Origin: Vibrio superstes
Lineage (GTDB): Bacteria > Pseudomonadota > Gammaproteobacteria > Enterobacterales > Vibrionaceae
Direction of reading: 5' to 3'
Assembly: GCF_003569005.1 (NCBI RefSeq)
Contig: NZ_BCUR01000004.1
Coordinates: 186,001 to 250,000, forward strand
Length of the DNA: 64,000 bases
Made by a program: the position numbers and the translations under genes
Shown: positions 55,973 through 64,000 of the stretch, one piece after another
Position numbering within the stretch: position 1 is the stretch's first letter
Layout of the letters: every line of letters begins with the position of its first letter
The notes under the pieces: generated by a model
Database searches by the model: none
Seen by the model: only the letters and a program-made list of their open reading frames with translations
Told to the model about the DNA's origin: nothing

Positions 55973-57424
55973 TTAACAGCCAGGACCACAGTCTAGGCAA
56001 TGCTTAATCATCTCTGGGCCTAGGTGCAGTTTAGCGTTTAGGTCCCTTAATGCGGTTCGAACACCCTCTTCGATCACTGGGTGATAGAAAGGCATATCCA
56101 GCATTTGAGAGATGGTCATCTTGTTCTGATGCGCCCAAGCAAGTAGATGTGCTAAATGCTCTGCGTTGGGTCCCATCATCTCCGCCCCCAAGAAACGTCC
56201 AGTTCCTTGCTCACCATAGACATTCAAGATGCCCTTGTTGCGTAGCATAACGCGAGAGCGGCCTTGGCCTTCAAAGGATACGGTTCCTGTTTCAAAGCAG
56301 CCACAAGTGCCCAGACGCTGTGAGATTTGACGGAAAGATTCACCCACCATTGCAATCTGCGGATCACTGAATACTGCCGATATAGTCGAGCGACGTAAGC
56401 CTGCTCTGATATCAGGGAAGCGTCCCGCGTTATCGCCAGCGATACGTCCTTGATCTGCCGCTTCGTGAAGCAATGGGATCTGGTTGCTTGCATCACCCGA
56501 GATAAAGATGTTCTCTACCGAGGTCTGCATTGTGTATGGGTCAGCAGTGGGTACACCTTTCGCATCCAGTTCAACCGGGGTGTTTTCTAACCCTAGACTA
56601 TCAACATTCGGGCGACGGCCAGTAGCAGCCAAAACGAAATCCACTTCAAAGCGTTCTGTTTCACCCGAGCGGTTGATGAAGTCGATCTCAACTTTGTCTT
56701 CATTGCGAACCATTCTCTCTACTTTTACATCAGCATCCAGATAGAACTCTTCTTGGAAGGTTTTATCTGCGTATGCCATTACTTCTGGGTCGGTTAGTGG
56801 GCCAACTTGCCCGCCTACACCAAACACCTTCACTTCAACGCCTAAGCGGTGCAGAGCCTGACCTAGCTCTAGGCCAATCACGCCTGGACCAAATACAGCC
56901 ACTGATTGAGGAAGGTCATCCCAATCGAAGACATCATCATTGATGACCAGTCTATCGCCTAGTTCATTCCAAACCGCTGGATAAGCGGGTCTTGAACCTG
57001 TCGCAATGACAATGCGCTGTGCATTGATGTGTGTGTGACCGTCTACAACTAATGTCGAGTTATCAATAAATTGTGCGTAACCACGAATTTTGTCTTCCGC
57101 AGGGATCTCATCGACACTCTCTAGAACAAACCCAACAAAGCGGTCGCGTTCGCTCTTAATGCGCTGCATAACCTGCTTGCCATCAATACGGATATCACCT
57201 TGAGGATGCACACCAAATTGCGGTGCTTTCTCAATCTGGTGGACGCTCTCAGCCGCTGCAATCAGCAACTTAGAAGGCATGCAACCTACTCGTGCACAGG
57301 TTGTACCGTAAGGGCCACCTTCAATCATCACGACTGAATTTGTGTGAGCTTTCGCAGCACGATAAGCGCCAAGGCCAGCTGTACCACCACCAATTACCGC
57401 TACGTCGACGTTCAATGTCTTCAT
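55973..57424 (-). CDS. Dihydrolipoamide dehydrogenase-like flavoprotein with C-terminal cysteine tail
   Basis: FAD/NAD disulfide oxidoreductase of 483 residues. The FAD-binding VIGGGTAGLGA is at 10-20, the redox pair is Cys43/Cys48 in TTCARVGCMPSKLL, the NAD-binding motif GPGVIGLELG is near 178-187, and the dimer-interface His-Glu is in YHPVIEEG near 450. The last nine residues, HCLDCGPGC, add Cys476, Cys479 and Cys483, reminiscent of the extra C-terminal redox pair of mercuric reductase. It is not beside pyruvate or 2-oxoglutarate dehydrogenase genes; its neighbours are a Prx-Grx hybrid and oxyR. A thiol-disulfide or metal-reducing role is possible; substrate unknown. Confidence 0.85.
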   Translation of the reverse strand: MKTLNVDVAVIGGGTAGLGAYRAAKAHTNSVVMIEGGPYGTTCARVGCMPSKLLIAAAESVHQIEKAPQFGVHPQGDIRIDGKQVMQRIKSERDRFVGFVLESVDEIPAEDKIRGYAQFIDNSTLVVDGHTHINAQRIVIATGSRPAYPAVWNELGDRLVINDDVFDWDDLPQSVAVFGPGVIGLELGQALHRLGVEVKVFGVGGQVGPLTDPEVMAYADKTFQEEFYLDADVKVERMVRNEDKVEIDFINRSGETERFEVDFVLAATGRRPNVDSLGLENTPVELDAKGVPTADPYTMQTSVENIFISGDASNQIPLLHEAADQGRIAGDNAGRFPDIRAGLRRSTISAVFSDPQIAMVGESFRQISQRLGTCGCFETGTVSFEGQGRSRVMLRNKGILNVYGEQGTGRFLGAEMMGPNAEHLAHLLAWAHQNKMTISQMLDMPFYHPVIEEGVRTALRDLNAKLHLGPEMIKHCLDCGPGC

Positions 57425-57516
57425 AAAACCCCCTAAAAATCTGTATTAGTTCATATAACCAAGTGTTAACTCATATCTAGATCAGCTTGGCTTAATATCA
57501 CTTGGGTATATCAACT

Positions 57517-57568
57517 AGGCCCGCTGTGTAGCGGGCCTTCTATTGATTTCGTTCTATATGAACGAAAT
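57517..57568 (-). terminator. Two hairpins after the prx-grx gene
   Basis: Stem AGGCCCGC / GCGGGCCT (57517-57538) and a second perfect stem ATTTCGTTC / GAACGAAAT (57546-57568) lie just downstream of the - strand prx-grx stop. The T run is weak, so termination is inferred. Confidence 0.5.
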
Positions 57569-57570
57569 AT

Positions 57571-58299
57571 TTACGCTAGGTATGTCTCTAGCTCTTCGCT
57601 ACCACCGATGTGTTTACCAGCAATGAAAATCTGTGGCACGGTAGAGCGACCAGTGATGGCACGTAGTGAAACCGTCGTTGCATCTTTGCCTAAAACAACT
57701 TCTTCATACTGAAGACCTTTGTCGATAAGGTTTTGCTTCGCTTTTGCACAGAAAGGACATCCTGGCTTAGTAAATACAGTGATTGATTCTTGAACTTTGT
57801 AATCAGGTGCGATGTAGTTCAGCATAGTATCTGCATCAGAAACCTTGAACGGGTCGCCTGGCTCGTTTGGCTCGATGAACATTTTCTCTACAACGCCGTT
57901 CTTAACCAGCATGCTGTAGCGCCATGAGCGTTTGCCAAAGCCTAGTTCTTTTTTATCAACTAGCAGACCCATACCATCCGTAAAGTCGCCGTTACCATCC
58001 GGGATGAAGCGAATGTTTTCTGCTTCTTGGTCTTCTTTCCAAGCGTTCATTACGAAGGTATCGTTGACTGATACACATACAATTTCATCAACGCCGTGCT
58101 CTTTGAATACCGGGAACAACTCGTTGAATCGAGGTAGATGGCTAGATGAACATGTTGGAGTAAACGCGCCTGGTAGGCTGAATACAATAACGGTTTTATC
58201 TTTAAAGATGTCATCAGTGGTGACTTGAGTGAATGCGTCACCAACACGAACTGGGAATGTAACTTGTGGTACAGGCTGACCTTCTTTAGATGCAAACAT
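57571..58299 (-). CDS. Peroxiredoxin-glutaredoxin hybrid (Prx5-Grx)
   Basis: Peroxide-reducing fusion of 242 residues. The Prx5-type domain (about 1-160) has peroxidatic Cys50 in [13 protein letters not shown]. The glutaredoxin domain (about 170-242) has the CPFC pair at Cys181/Cys184 and the TVPQIF cis-proline segment near 224. Such hybrids, known from Haemophilus and vibrios, reduce H2O2 and organic peroxides with glutathione. It is divergent from oxyR across a gap with an OxyR-like operator, so OxyR control is expected. Confidence 0.95.
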   Translation of the reverse strand: MFASKEGQPVPQVTFPVRVGDAFTQVTTDDIFKDKTVIVFSLPGAFTPTCSSSHLPRFNELFPVFKEHGVDEIVCVSVNDTFVMNAWKEDQEAENIRFIPDGNGDFTDGMGLLVDKKELGFGKRSWRYSMLVKNGVVEKMFIEPNEPGDPFKVSDADTMLNYIAPDYKVQESITVFTKPGCPFCAKAKQNLIDKGLQYEEVVLGKDATTVSLRAITGRSTVPQIFIAGKHIGGSEELETYLA

Positions 58300-58388
58300 A
58301 GTAATGTCCTTTTAAATATTTAAGTTAGGGACGTAGCCCTTTTCTGTTTTGTTGGAGCCATTATTAGCGATTTCTTTTGATAGGTATA

Positions 58389-58425
58389 ATCGTTTGATGC
58401 TATGGTTTCAATAGATTAATCTTAT
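58389..58425. promoter_or_regulatory. OxyR binding site between prx-grx and oxyR
   Basis: Four tetranucleotides ATCG, CTAT, ATAG and TTAT are each separated by exactly 7 bases, matching the OxyR pattern ATAG-N7-CTAT-N7-ATAG-N7-CTAT at 14 of 16 positions. The site ends 13 bases before the oxyR start. Confidence 0.82.
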
Positions 58426-58438
58426 CGAGATCAAAGAG

Positions 58439-59323
58439 ATGAACATTAGAGACTTTGAATACTTGGTGTCTTTAGCTGAGCATAAGCACTTTCGAAAAGC
58501 CGCAGAGGCATGTTTTGTCAGTCAACCAACCTTGAGTGGACAGATCCGCAAGCTAGAAGATGAATTAGGCGCCGCCTTATTGGAGCGTAGTAGCCGCAAG
58601 GTGTTGTTTACTGATGCTGGACTCTTGTTGGTGGAGCAGGCCAAGAAGATACTGGCAGAGGTAAAGCAGTTCACTGAGATGGCGAGTGCACAGGGAGATT
58701 CGATGGAGGGGCCGATACATATAGGCTTTATTCCTACAGTAGGTCCATACCTGATGCCGTTGATTGTCCCGAAGATAAAACAAGACTTCCCTGATCTAGA
58801 GTTGTTCCTGTATGAAGCGCAAACCCATCAATTGGTGGCGCAGTTAGAAGAAGGGAAGTTAGACTGCCTTATCTTGGCGGCAGTTAAGGAGACGGAGCAT
58901 TTTAAGGAACTTGAGATCTACGAAGAGCCATTGATGATTGCGGTTCCTGAGAATCATCCATGGGGAGGGTTATCGAGTTTTGATATGCAGAAACTCAATG
59001 GCAATACCGTGCTTTCATTAGGGGATGGGCACTGCTTGAGAGATCAAGCACTAGGATACTGCTTTGCCGCTGGTGCTGAAGACGATCAGCGATTTAAGGC
59101 AACCAGCTTAGAAACCTTAAGGAATATGGTTGCAGCAGGCAGTGGTATTACCTTATTGCCTGAGCTTGCCGTGCCCCATGAAAAATCTAAAGATGGGGTG
59201 AGTTATATTCCGGCGGAAAACCCAACGCCGTGTCGCAAGTTAGTGTTGGCTTATCGCCCAGGCTCACCGTTCAAACCACGGTTTGAATCCTTGGCTCGCT
59301 ACATTTCAGATTGCCTGAACTAA
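58439..59323 (+). CDS. oxyR: Hydrogen peroxide-inducible regulator OxyR
   Basis: LysR-family regulator of 294 residues. The N-terminal helix-turn-helix is RKAAEACFVSQPTLSGQIRKLE near 19-40. The redox-sensing cysteines are Cys199 and Cys208 (GDGHCLRDQALGYC), exactly the E. coli OxyR positions; their disulfide activates transcription of peroxide-defence genes. It is divergent from the Prx-Grx hybrid with an OxyR site in the gap, allowing both autoregulation and activation of the hybrid. It ends at a terminator shared with mrcA. Confidence 0.97.
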   Translation: MNIRDFEYLVSLAEHKHFRKAAEACFVSQPTLSGQIRKLEDELGAALLERSSRKVLFTDAGLLLVEQAKKILAEVKQFTEMASAQGDSMEGPIHIGFIPTVGPYLMPLIVPKIKQDFPDLELFLYEAQTHQLVAQLEEGKLDCLILAAVKETEHFKELEIYEEPLMIAVPENHPWGGLSSFDMQKLNGNTVLSLGDGHCLRDQALGYCFAAGAEDDQRFKATSLETLRNMVAAGSGITLLPELAVPHEKSKDGVSYIPAENPTPCRKLVLAYRPGSPFKPRFESLARYISDCLN

Positions 59324-59328
59324 AAAGA

Positions 59329-59357
59329 AAAGACCCGGCCAAATGAGCCGGGTCTTT
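59329..59357. terminator. Bidirectional terminator between oxyR and mrcA
   Basis: Perfect stem AAAGACCCGGC / GCCGGGTCTTT with a 7-base loop in the 45-base gap between convergent oxyR and mrcA. Confidence 0.9.
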
Positions 59358-59368
59358 ATTACTGTTCG

Positions 59369-62011
59369 TTAGAACAAGCTTCCACTGTCTTCGCTGTCCT
59401 CATCATCTGAGGCGCCACTGGAGAAAATATCGTCTCCGTATAGGCTATTGCTCGAATTGTCTGGCTCATATTCAGTTGGCGCTGTGCCTTGCAAGAAGTA
59501 CTCAAAGCGAGACGTTTCATCTGCTTTTTGAGTCAGTAATCCAGAGCTACGATCAATACGTGCTTGAATAATCTTGCGTGGTACACGCTTGCGTTGTACG
59601 GGTGTATCTTCTAACGCCACCTTCATGAAGTCGACCCATGCTGGTTGAGCGGTTCGAGCGCCGGCTTCACCACCAGAAACCTGACTCTTACCTAGGTTAG
59701 AGTTTCTCTCACTACGGCCAAGGTTACGATCATGGCTATCGAAGCCCACCCAAGTTACCGCAACTACGTTTGGACCATAGCCGCTGTACCAAGCATCTTT
59801 CGAAGAGTTGGTAGTACCTGTCTTACCGCCAACATCTCGACGTTTTAAGGCTTGAGCGCGGAAACCTGTACCGTTCCAGCCAGTACCTTTAGACCAATTA
59901 CCGCCACCCCAAACATTGCTGTACATCATTTCACGCACGAGGAATGCCGTTTGTGGTGTGATAACTCGAGGTGCATAGCGAGGCGTGTCGTCTACCGATT
60001 CTACCTTTTCGCCTTCCTCATTGGTCAGCTCAGTAAGCTCAATGTCTTTGTTTTCTGCATACTCAGAAACATCGCTTACTAACTCGTTGTCACAGTTCTT
60101 TTTACAGATAACCGTTGGGTTTGCTTCGAAGCGCACTTCACCGTAAGGGTTTTCAACGCGTTCAATGTAGAAAGGCTCTACATAGTAGCCGCCGTTGGCA
60201 AATACTGAGTAGCCCTGCGCCATCTGTACCGGCGTTAAGCTACCAGCACCTAAAGCTATAGTCTCTGAGCGCGGAGTATTCTTTTTAGCAAAACCAAATC
60301 GAGTGAGGTAGTCACGTGTATCGTCAAGACCTACTGAGCGCAATACACGAACCGCCATTACGTTTTTTGATTGAGCAAGACCGATACGAAGACGTGTTGG
60401 TCCAAGGTAGGTTGGTGGCGAGTTCTTAGGGCGCCATGCCGTACCTGCACTTTCATCCCATTGGTTGATAGGGGCGTCGTTGATCAAGGTCGCTAGAGTC
60501 ATACCATCATCAATTGCCGCAGAGTAGATGAATGGTTTGATGCTAGAGCCCACCTGACGTAGAGACTGAGTGGCACGGTTAAACTTGTTATGTACAAAGT
60601 TAAAGCCACCGACCAGAGAGGTAACACGACCTGATGTAGGTTCAATGGACACCATCGCCGTATTTGCATTCGGGATCTGGCTTAAACGCCACACGATAGG
60701 TTGTTGTTCTTCTGCCACTTCTTCCTCTGCCTCAGTGGTAGGGGCAGGTGTTAAAGCGCGTGCAATATCGGTTGGACGAACCCACACTTGCTGACCCACT
60801 TCGATAATGTCAGAAGCACTTTTTGGTGCGGGGCCTTGCCTTTCATCTGTTTTGTAGCGGCGAGCCCAACTCATGCCATCCCATTCTATGGTTTGGTAGC
60901 CATGACTCTTTACAAATACCTGAGCGGTTTTGCCTTCTACTTTGGTGACGACTGCTGGGCGCATAGCGCCATAGCTAGGTTGAGAACGAAGGTATCTTTG
61001 AATTTCATCTTGGTCCATTGCTGTCGCAGAGGGTTCCCAGACAACCTTTTCTTCACCGCGATAACCGTGACGTTCATCGTAGCTAACAAGGTTATTCACC
61101 GCGGCGATATTGGCAGCGTTTTGAAGTTTCGAATCAACGGTTGTGTAGATGCGCATCCCAGAGGTGTACGCTTCTTCTTCACCAAATTTCTTCACCATCC
61201 ATGCACGAGCAATCTCTGCTACATAGGGTGCACGTACTTGAATCTCTGCGCCGTGCGCTTCGCCAGTTAGATCCTCTGCACGGGCTTCATCAAATTGCGC
61301 CTGAGTGATTTTTCTCTCACTTAGCATGCGACCTAACACTACGTTTCGACGGGTGGTTGCACGATCGATAGAGTAGATTGGGTTCATGGTTGATGGCGCT
61401 TTAGGTAGACCTGCAATTACAGCAAGTTCACCTAGGCTCAAATCTTTCAGCTCTTTACCGAAATAAACCTGCGCCGCAGCACCAACACCGTAGGAACGGT
61501 GTCCTAGGTAAATTTTGTTCAGGTAAAGCTCAAGGATTTCTTGCTTAGTCAACAGTTGCTCAATATGAACTGCGATAAATATCTCTTTGATTTTACGCAT
61601 TATTTTCTTCTCGTTGGACAAGAAGAAGTTTCTGGCTAACTGCTGGGTAATAGTACTTGCACCTTGGCTGGCAGAACCTGTTGAGATAACAGCTATTGCG
61701 GCGCGGGTAATACCAATTGGGTCAAAACCAAAGTGTTCGTAGAAACGGCTGTCCTCGGTGGCGATAACCGCATCGACTAACTCTTGCGGTATTTCGTCCA
61801 ATGTAAGAGGAATACGGCGCTTTTCACCAAACTGAGCAATCAGTTTTCCATCGTGTGTATACACCTGCATCGGTGTCTGTAGTTCAACATCTTTCAACGT
61901 TGCCACATCTGGCAATTGTGGTTTTAGATAGTAATAAAAACCAAAAATTGTACCCAGCCCAAGAACTATGCAAGCCAGTGCAAGGACCAATGTAATCTTT
62001 ATGAACTTCAC
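59369..62011 (-). CDS. mrcA: Penicillin-binding protein 1A (bifunctional transglycosylase/transpeptidase)
   Basis: Class A PBP of about 880 residues. One N-terminal membrane anchor (about 5-28) is followed by a glycosyltransferase domain with catalytic Glu86 in ATEDSRFYEHFG and QQLARNFFLS near 137. An OB-like inserted region precedes the transpeptidase domain with active-site Ser in GSSIKPF, SKN (AQSKNVMAV) and KTGTT. The acidic Ser/Asp-rich tail (DDEDSEDSGSLF) is unusual-looking but at a normal place. The frame is open to TTG 62071; GTG 62011, after AAGGA and seven bases, gives the family N terminus VKFIK. It is divergent from pilM, as in other gammaproteobacteria. Confidence 0.96.
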   Translation of the reverse strand: MKFIKITLVLALACIVLGLGTIFGFYYYLKPQLPDVATLKDVELQTPMQVYTHDGKLIAQFGEKRRIPLTLDEIPQELVDAVIATEDSRFYEHFGFDPIGITRAAIAVISTGSASQGASTITQQLARNFFLSNEKKIMRKIKEIFIAVHIEQLLTKQEILELYLNKIYLGHRSYGVGAAAQVYFGKELKDLSLGELAVIAGLPKAPSTMNPIYSIDRATTRRNVVLGRMLSERKITQAQFDEARAEDLTGEAHGAEIQVRAPYVAEIARAWMVKKFGEEEAYTSGMRIYTTVDSKLQNAANIAAVNNLVSYDERHGYRGEEKVVWEPSATAMDQDEIQRYLRSQPSYGAMRPAVVTKVEGKTAQVFVKSHGYQTIEWDGMSWARRYKTDERQGPAPKSASDIIEVGQQVWVRPTDIARALTPAPTTEAEEEVAEEQQPIVWRLSQIPNANTAMVSIEPTSGRVTSLVGGFNFVHNKFNRATQSLRQVGSSIKPFIYSAAIDDGMTLATLINDAPINQWDESAGTAWRPKNSPPTYLGPTRLRIGLAQSKNVMAVRVLRSVGLDDTRDYLTRFGFAKKNTPRSETIALGAGSLTPVQMAQGYSVFANGGYYVEPFYIERVENPYGEVRFEANPTVICKKNCDNELVSDVSEYAENKDIELTELTNEEGEKVESVDDTPRYAPRVITPQTAFLVREMMYSNVWGGGNWSKGTGWNGTGFRAQALKRRDVGGKTGTTNSSKDAWYSGYGPNVVAVTWVGFDSHDRNLGRSERNSNLGKSQVSGGEAGARTAQPAWVDFMKVALEDTPVQRKRVPRKIIQARIDRSSGLLTQKADETSRFEYFLQGTAPTEYEPDNSSNSLYGDDIFSSGASDDEDSEDSGSLF

Positions 62012-62143
62012 CCAAGTTTCCTTGTTTTTGGAAGATTGAAATTTGCTCAGTTTTATAACGAGCGTAAACAATAACTTAGTGTAACTCCTTTTTTACCCTG
62101 CTACCTATATTTTTGATCTTTATCGCATTTAATAGGGATTTGT

Positions 62144-62995
62144 ATGCTTTATTCCACGTTTTCCGGCATTTCGGTGCGCCAAAATAAGCTTGATTGTGTC
62201 GTGATCCGCCGTCGCAAAACTGGCTGGAAAATAGACGCTTCCTTCACTTTTTTATGCGAAGAAAAACAAGACTGGAAAAGCGCATGGGCAAAGTTAAAAA
62301 AGAGGTTACCTAGATGGCGAAATTGTGTGTCAATAAGCCTTAATTTTGAAGAGGTGTTAAGTAAAAGTTCTGTAATAAATGCATCGTTATCCGAAGACGA
62401 GACAGTATTACAGGTTCAGGAGCAGCTCTCTAGCGCCATTATCAAGGAGGAATTGGTACACGATTACAGAATGAGCGAGGTTATTAATGGTGAACAGAAG
62501 CTTGAGCTCTACATTGGTAAAAAGGAAGCACTTACTGGCTTGTTGCAACGATGTGCATTATCGGTAGATGTTGTGGGCTGGGTATTGACTGATCTGCAGG
62601 CATTGAGCAAAGAGCTTGAGTTACCTAATGAAAATAAGGCGGATGGTTTTATCGAAATAACCGAGGGTCGAATGGTGGTGGTATCACTTAATCAACAAAG
62701 CCTGCCAATGGTTTTTGATATTACAAAGCAGAGTCTATCTGAGTTTTTTCAGAGCCTAACTCATACCTTTGCCAGCTTATCAGCCGATACGGATCAGGAG
62801 AGCGTAACTTTGCTGGTCTATGGGGCTGCAGATAGGATTGCTAAGCTCAATAAGTTGTTCATCCATAACCCAGAAATCAATTTAGTTGATGCGTCGCTTA
62901 CCCCTAGTGTGAAAGGTTTGACTTCGTTTGCTAGCTGTTATCCAGCGCTAGCGTGCGCAATGGGCGCTTACTGTTGGTCTAAGGGTTCTCAATGA
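62144..62995 (+). CDS. pilM: Type IV pilus assembly protein PilM (short, diverged)
   Basis: Actin-like cytoplasmic protein of 283 residues, shorter than the roughly 340-350 of Pseudomonas PilM. The N terminus has the SGISVRQNKLDCVVIRR strand pattern of the family, and the C terminus has FASCYPALACAMGAYCW, the usual 'hydrophobic Gly-rich' end. Identity rests largely on position: divergent from mrcA and followed by PilN- and PilO-like genes. In the pilus machine PilM binds the cytoplasmic tail of PilN and links it to the motor complex. Its stop overlaps the pilN start by 4 bases. Confidence 0.85.
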   Translation: MLYSTFSGISVRQNKLDCVVIRRRKTGWKIDASFTFLCEEKQDWKSAWAKLKKRLPRWRNCVSISLNFEEVLSKSSVINASLSEDETVLQVQEQLSSAIIKEELVHDYRMSEVINGEQKLELYIGKKEALTGLLQRCALSVDVVGWVLTDLQALSKELELPNENKADGFIEITEGRMVVVSLNQQSLPMVFDITKQSLSEFFQSLTHTFASLSADTDQESVTLLVYGAADRIAKLNKLFIHNPEINLVDASLTPSVKGLTSFASCYPALACAMGAYCWSKGSQ

Positions 62996-63537
62996 TTAAC
63001 CTACTTTCCTGGAGAGAGCGACAAGCACATCAGCAGAAGTGGAGGTTCTTCACTCGAGTTAGTGTGCCAAGTTTACTTATCATACTAGGGTTTATAGCCG
63101 TTTCTTTTCTGGAGCGGCAGTATCAACACAATCTCGAGTTTGAGTTGAAAGCCCTTCAATTAGAAGTAACCAAGGTAAAGCAAATTTATGCAAATGAAAT
63201 CAAGGAGAACAACGAGCAAGCGCTATGGCAAAAGAAGCTTGCTCGATTGCAAACCCAGCAACGCCTCAGACAGTTACCTTTACCTATCGATGTGTTGCCA
63301 GACAAATCTTCAATAGAGGGTGTCAGCTTGCTAGCGCTTCATTGTCTGATGCAAGAATGCGTCATAGAAGGAAGTGTCGAGGCTCTTTATCAGTTGAGGC
63401 CATTTATCGATAGCTTAGGCCGTGAGGCTCAGGTAAAGAATCTACAAATTGAGCAGTTGATGCCAATAATGACCGAAAAAGGCGAAGGTTCAAATCAGTT
63501 CAAAATTTCATTCCAGCTAGGCAGTGATCCATTGTGA
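62992..63537 (+). CDS. pilN: Type IV pilus inner-membrane assembly protein PilN
   Basis: Bitopic protein of 181 residues. The cytoplasmic start MINLLSWRERQ is the conserved PilM-binding 'INLLPWRE'-type motif (here Ser replaces Pro). One membrane segment (about 22-40) is followed by a periplasmic coiled coil (about 40-85) and a ferredoxin-like fold. It forms heterodimers with PilO in the alignment subcomplex of type IVa pili, which in vibrios serve DNA uptake. ATGA overlap with pilM and GTGA overlap with pilO indicate translational coupling. Confidence 0.92.
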   Translation: MINLLSWRERQAHQQKWRFFTRVSVPSLLIILGFIAVSFLERQYQHNLEFELKALQLEVTKVKQIYANEIKENNEQALWQKKLARLQTQQRLRQLPLPIDVLPDKSSIEGVSLLALHCLMQECVIEGSVEALYQLRPFIDSLGREAQVKNLQIEQLMPIMTEKGEGSNQFKISFQLGSDPL

Positions 63538-64000
63538 GTTGGCTGCTGTTTTATGATTGGCGACGTTTATTCCAGCTTCCTACAAAGTGGGTCAATACCT
63601 TAGGCCTTACTATGGGCGTTATTATTGGAGGTATCCTTTGGGGGGTGTTTGGGCAACACAATAAGGTCATTCAAGCGCAGCTACTCGATGAACTTGCTTT
63701 GCAACAGCAAAGCCACCTTATGTATCTGAGAAAGATGAAGCAGCTGGATGACCAGAAAATTGATTATCGAGATAGGTATCGAAAGCTAGCTGTCTTTGTA
63801 CCTAAGCCGCAATCCAAAACTGTTGTGTTTAACTACCTATCATCAGGTCTGACTGATTCATCAATGGAGGTATCATCTTGGCAGTGGGAGCAAGAGCAGC
63901 ATAGCCAGCATTTAGTGGTAGACCTTAAAGGAAACTTCTCTGAGATAGCGCAGTTCTTGAGAAGATGTCTTCGCTTTTCTGAAATAGTTACCTTTAAGGA
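63534..64000 (+). CDS. pilO: Type IV pilus inner-membrane assembly protein PilO (partial)
   Basis: A frame opens at GTG 63534, overlapping the pilN TGA as GTGA, and stays open to the window edge (155 codons). The protein begins SWLLFYDWRRLFQLP, then has one membrane segment (about 20-40, LGLTMGVIIGGILWGVFG), a charged coiled coil (about 45-85), and the start of a periplasmic domain with YRKLAVFVPKPQSK, typical of PilO. It is truncated by the end of the sequence. Order pilM-pilN-pilO is the standard one. Confidence 0.9.
   Translation, partial: MSWLLFYDWRRLFQLPTKWVNTLGLTMGVIIGGILWGVFGQHNKVIQAQLLDELALQQQSHLMYLRKMKQLDDQKIDYRDRYRKLAVFVPKPQSKTVVFNYLSSGLTDSSMEVSSWQWEQEQHSQHLVVDLKGNFSEIAQFLRRCLRFSEIVTFK

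Noticed and set aside
60788..61270. 160-codon open frame on the + strand
   Set aside because: It lies wholly antisense to the conserved mrcA coding sequence and shows no recognisable family motif; it is a shadow frame.

Overview
This window is core-chromosome DNA of a gammaproteobacterium, almost certainly family Vibrionaceae and probably genus Vibrio. The strongest taxonomic markers are AphA (the PadR-like quorum-sensing/virulence regulator of vibrios, 45252-45782), an argininosuccinate lyase fused to an N-acetylglutamate synthase domain (ArgHA, 53444-55318), WavE and KdkA in the lipopolysaccharide cluster, and a peroxiredoxin-glutaredoxin hybrid beside oxyR. I see no rRNA, tRNA, insertion sequence, prophage or CRISPR array.

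Region 1 (1-12005) is housekeeping and envelope sensing: bioH, comF/gntX-like, nfuA, then envZ-ompR, greB, an exported protein built from four retropepsin-like repeats, tex and recG. Region 2 (12387-14735) holds rpmB-rpmG and mutM, followed after one base by a UDP-glucuronate epimerase that opens the surface-polysaccharide area.

Region 3 (14771-31901) is the lipopolysaccharide core ('wav/waa') cluster. Conserved genes (coaD, a family 9 glycosyltransferase, kdkA, waaA on the left; waaL, waaF, lpxM, hldD, ugd on the right) flank an AT-rich accessory centre (about 18.4-26.4 kb). The centre encodes three family 4 glycosyltransferases, one family 2 glycosyltransferase, a hexapeptide acetyltransferase, WavE, and a small-molecule kinase next to a nucleotidyltransferase-HAD phosphatase fusion. 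Together these make and decorate Kdo-heptose core. Ugd plus the epimerase at the opposite ends can supply UDP-GlcA and UDP-GalA. The kinase/nucleotidyltransferase/phosphatase/WavE group is the best candidate here for an uncharacterised pathway.

Region 4 (31971-38516) matches the enterobacterial order hslU-hslV-ftsN-cytR-priA with divergent rpmE, and has a clear sigma-32 promoter before hslV. Region 5 (38684-45186) has a short malic enzyme and the methionine regulon metJ / metB-metL / metF with two three-box MetJ operators. Region 6 (45252-55318) has aphA, ppc, and divergent argE / argC-argB-argG-argHA with paired ARG boxes between them. Region 7 (55562-59323) has a RidA family protein and a peroxide-defence group: a dihydrolipoamide-dehydrogenase-like flavoprotein with a cysteine-rich tail, the Prx-Grx hybrid, and divergent oxyR with a well-phased OxyR site. 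Region 8 (59369-64000) has mrcA (PBP1A) and, divergently, pilM-pilN-pilO, cut by the window end.

Most genes are separated by simple hairpin terminators, several of them at convergent gene pairs. Several starts were moved to internal codons with better ribosome binding sites; each is explained in its entry. Two real genes lack any ORF of 60 codons or a complete ORF here: rpmG (55 aa) and the truncated pilO.
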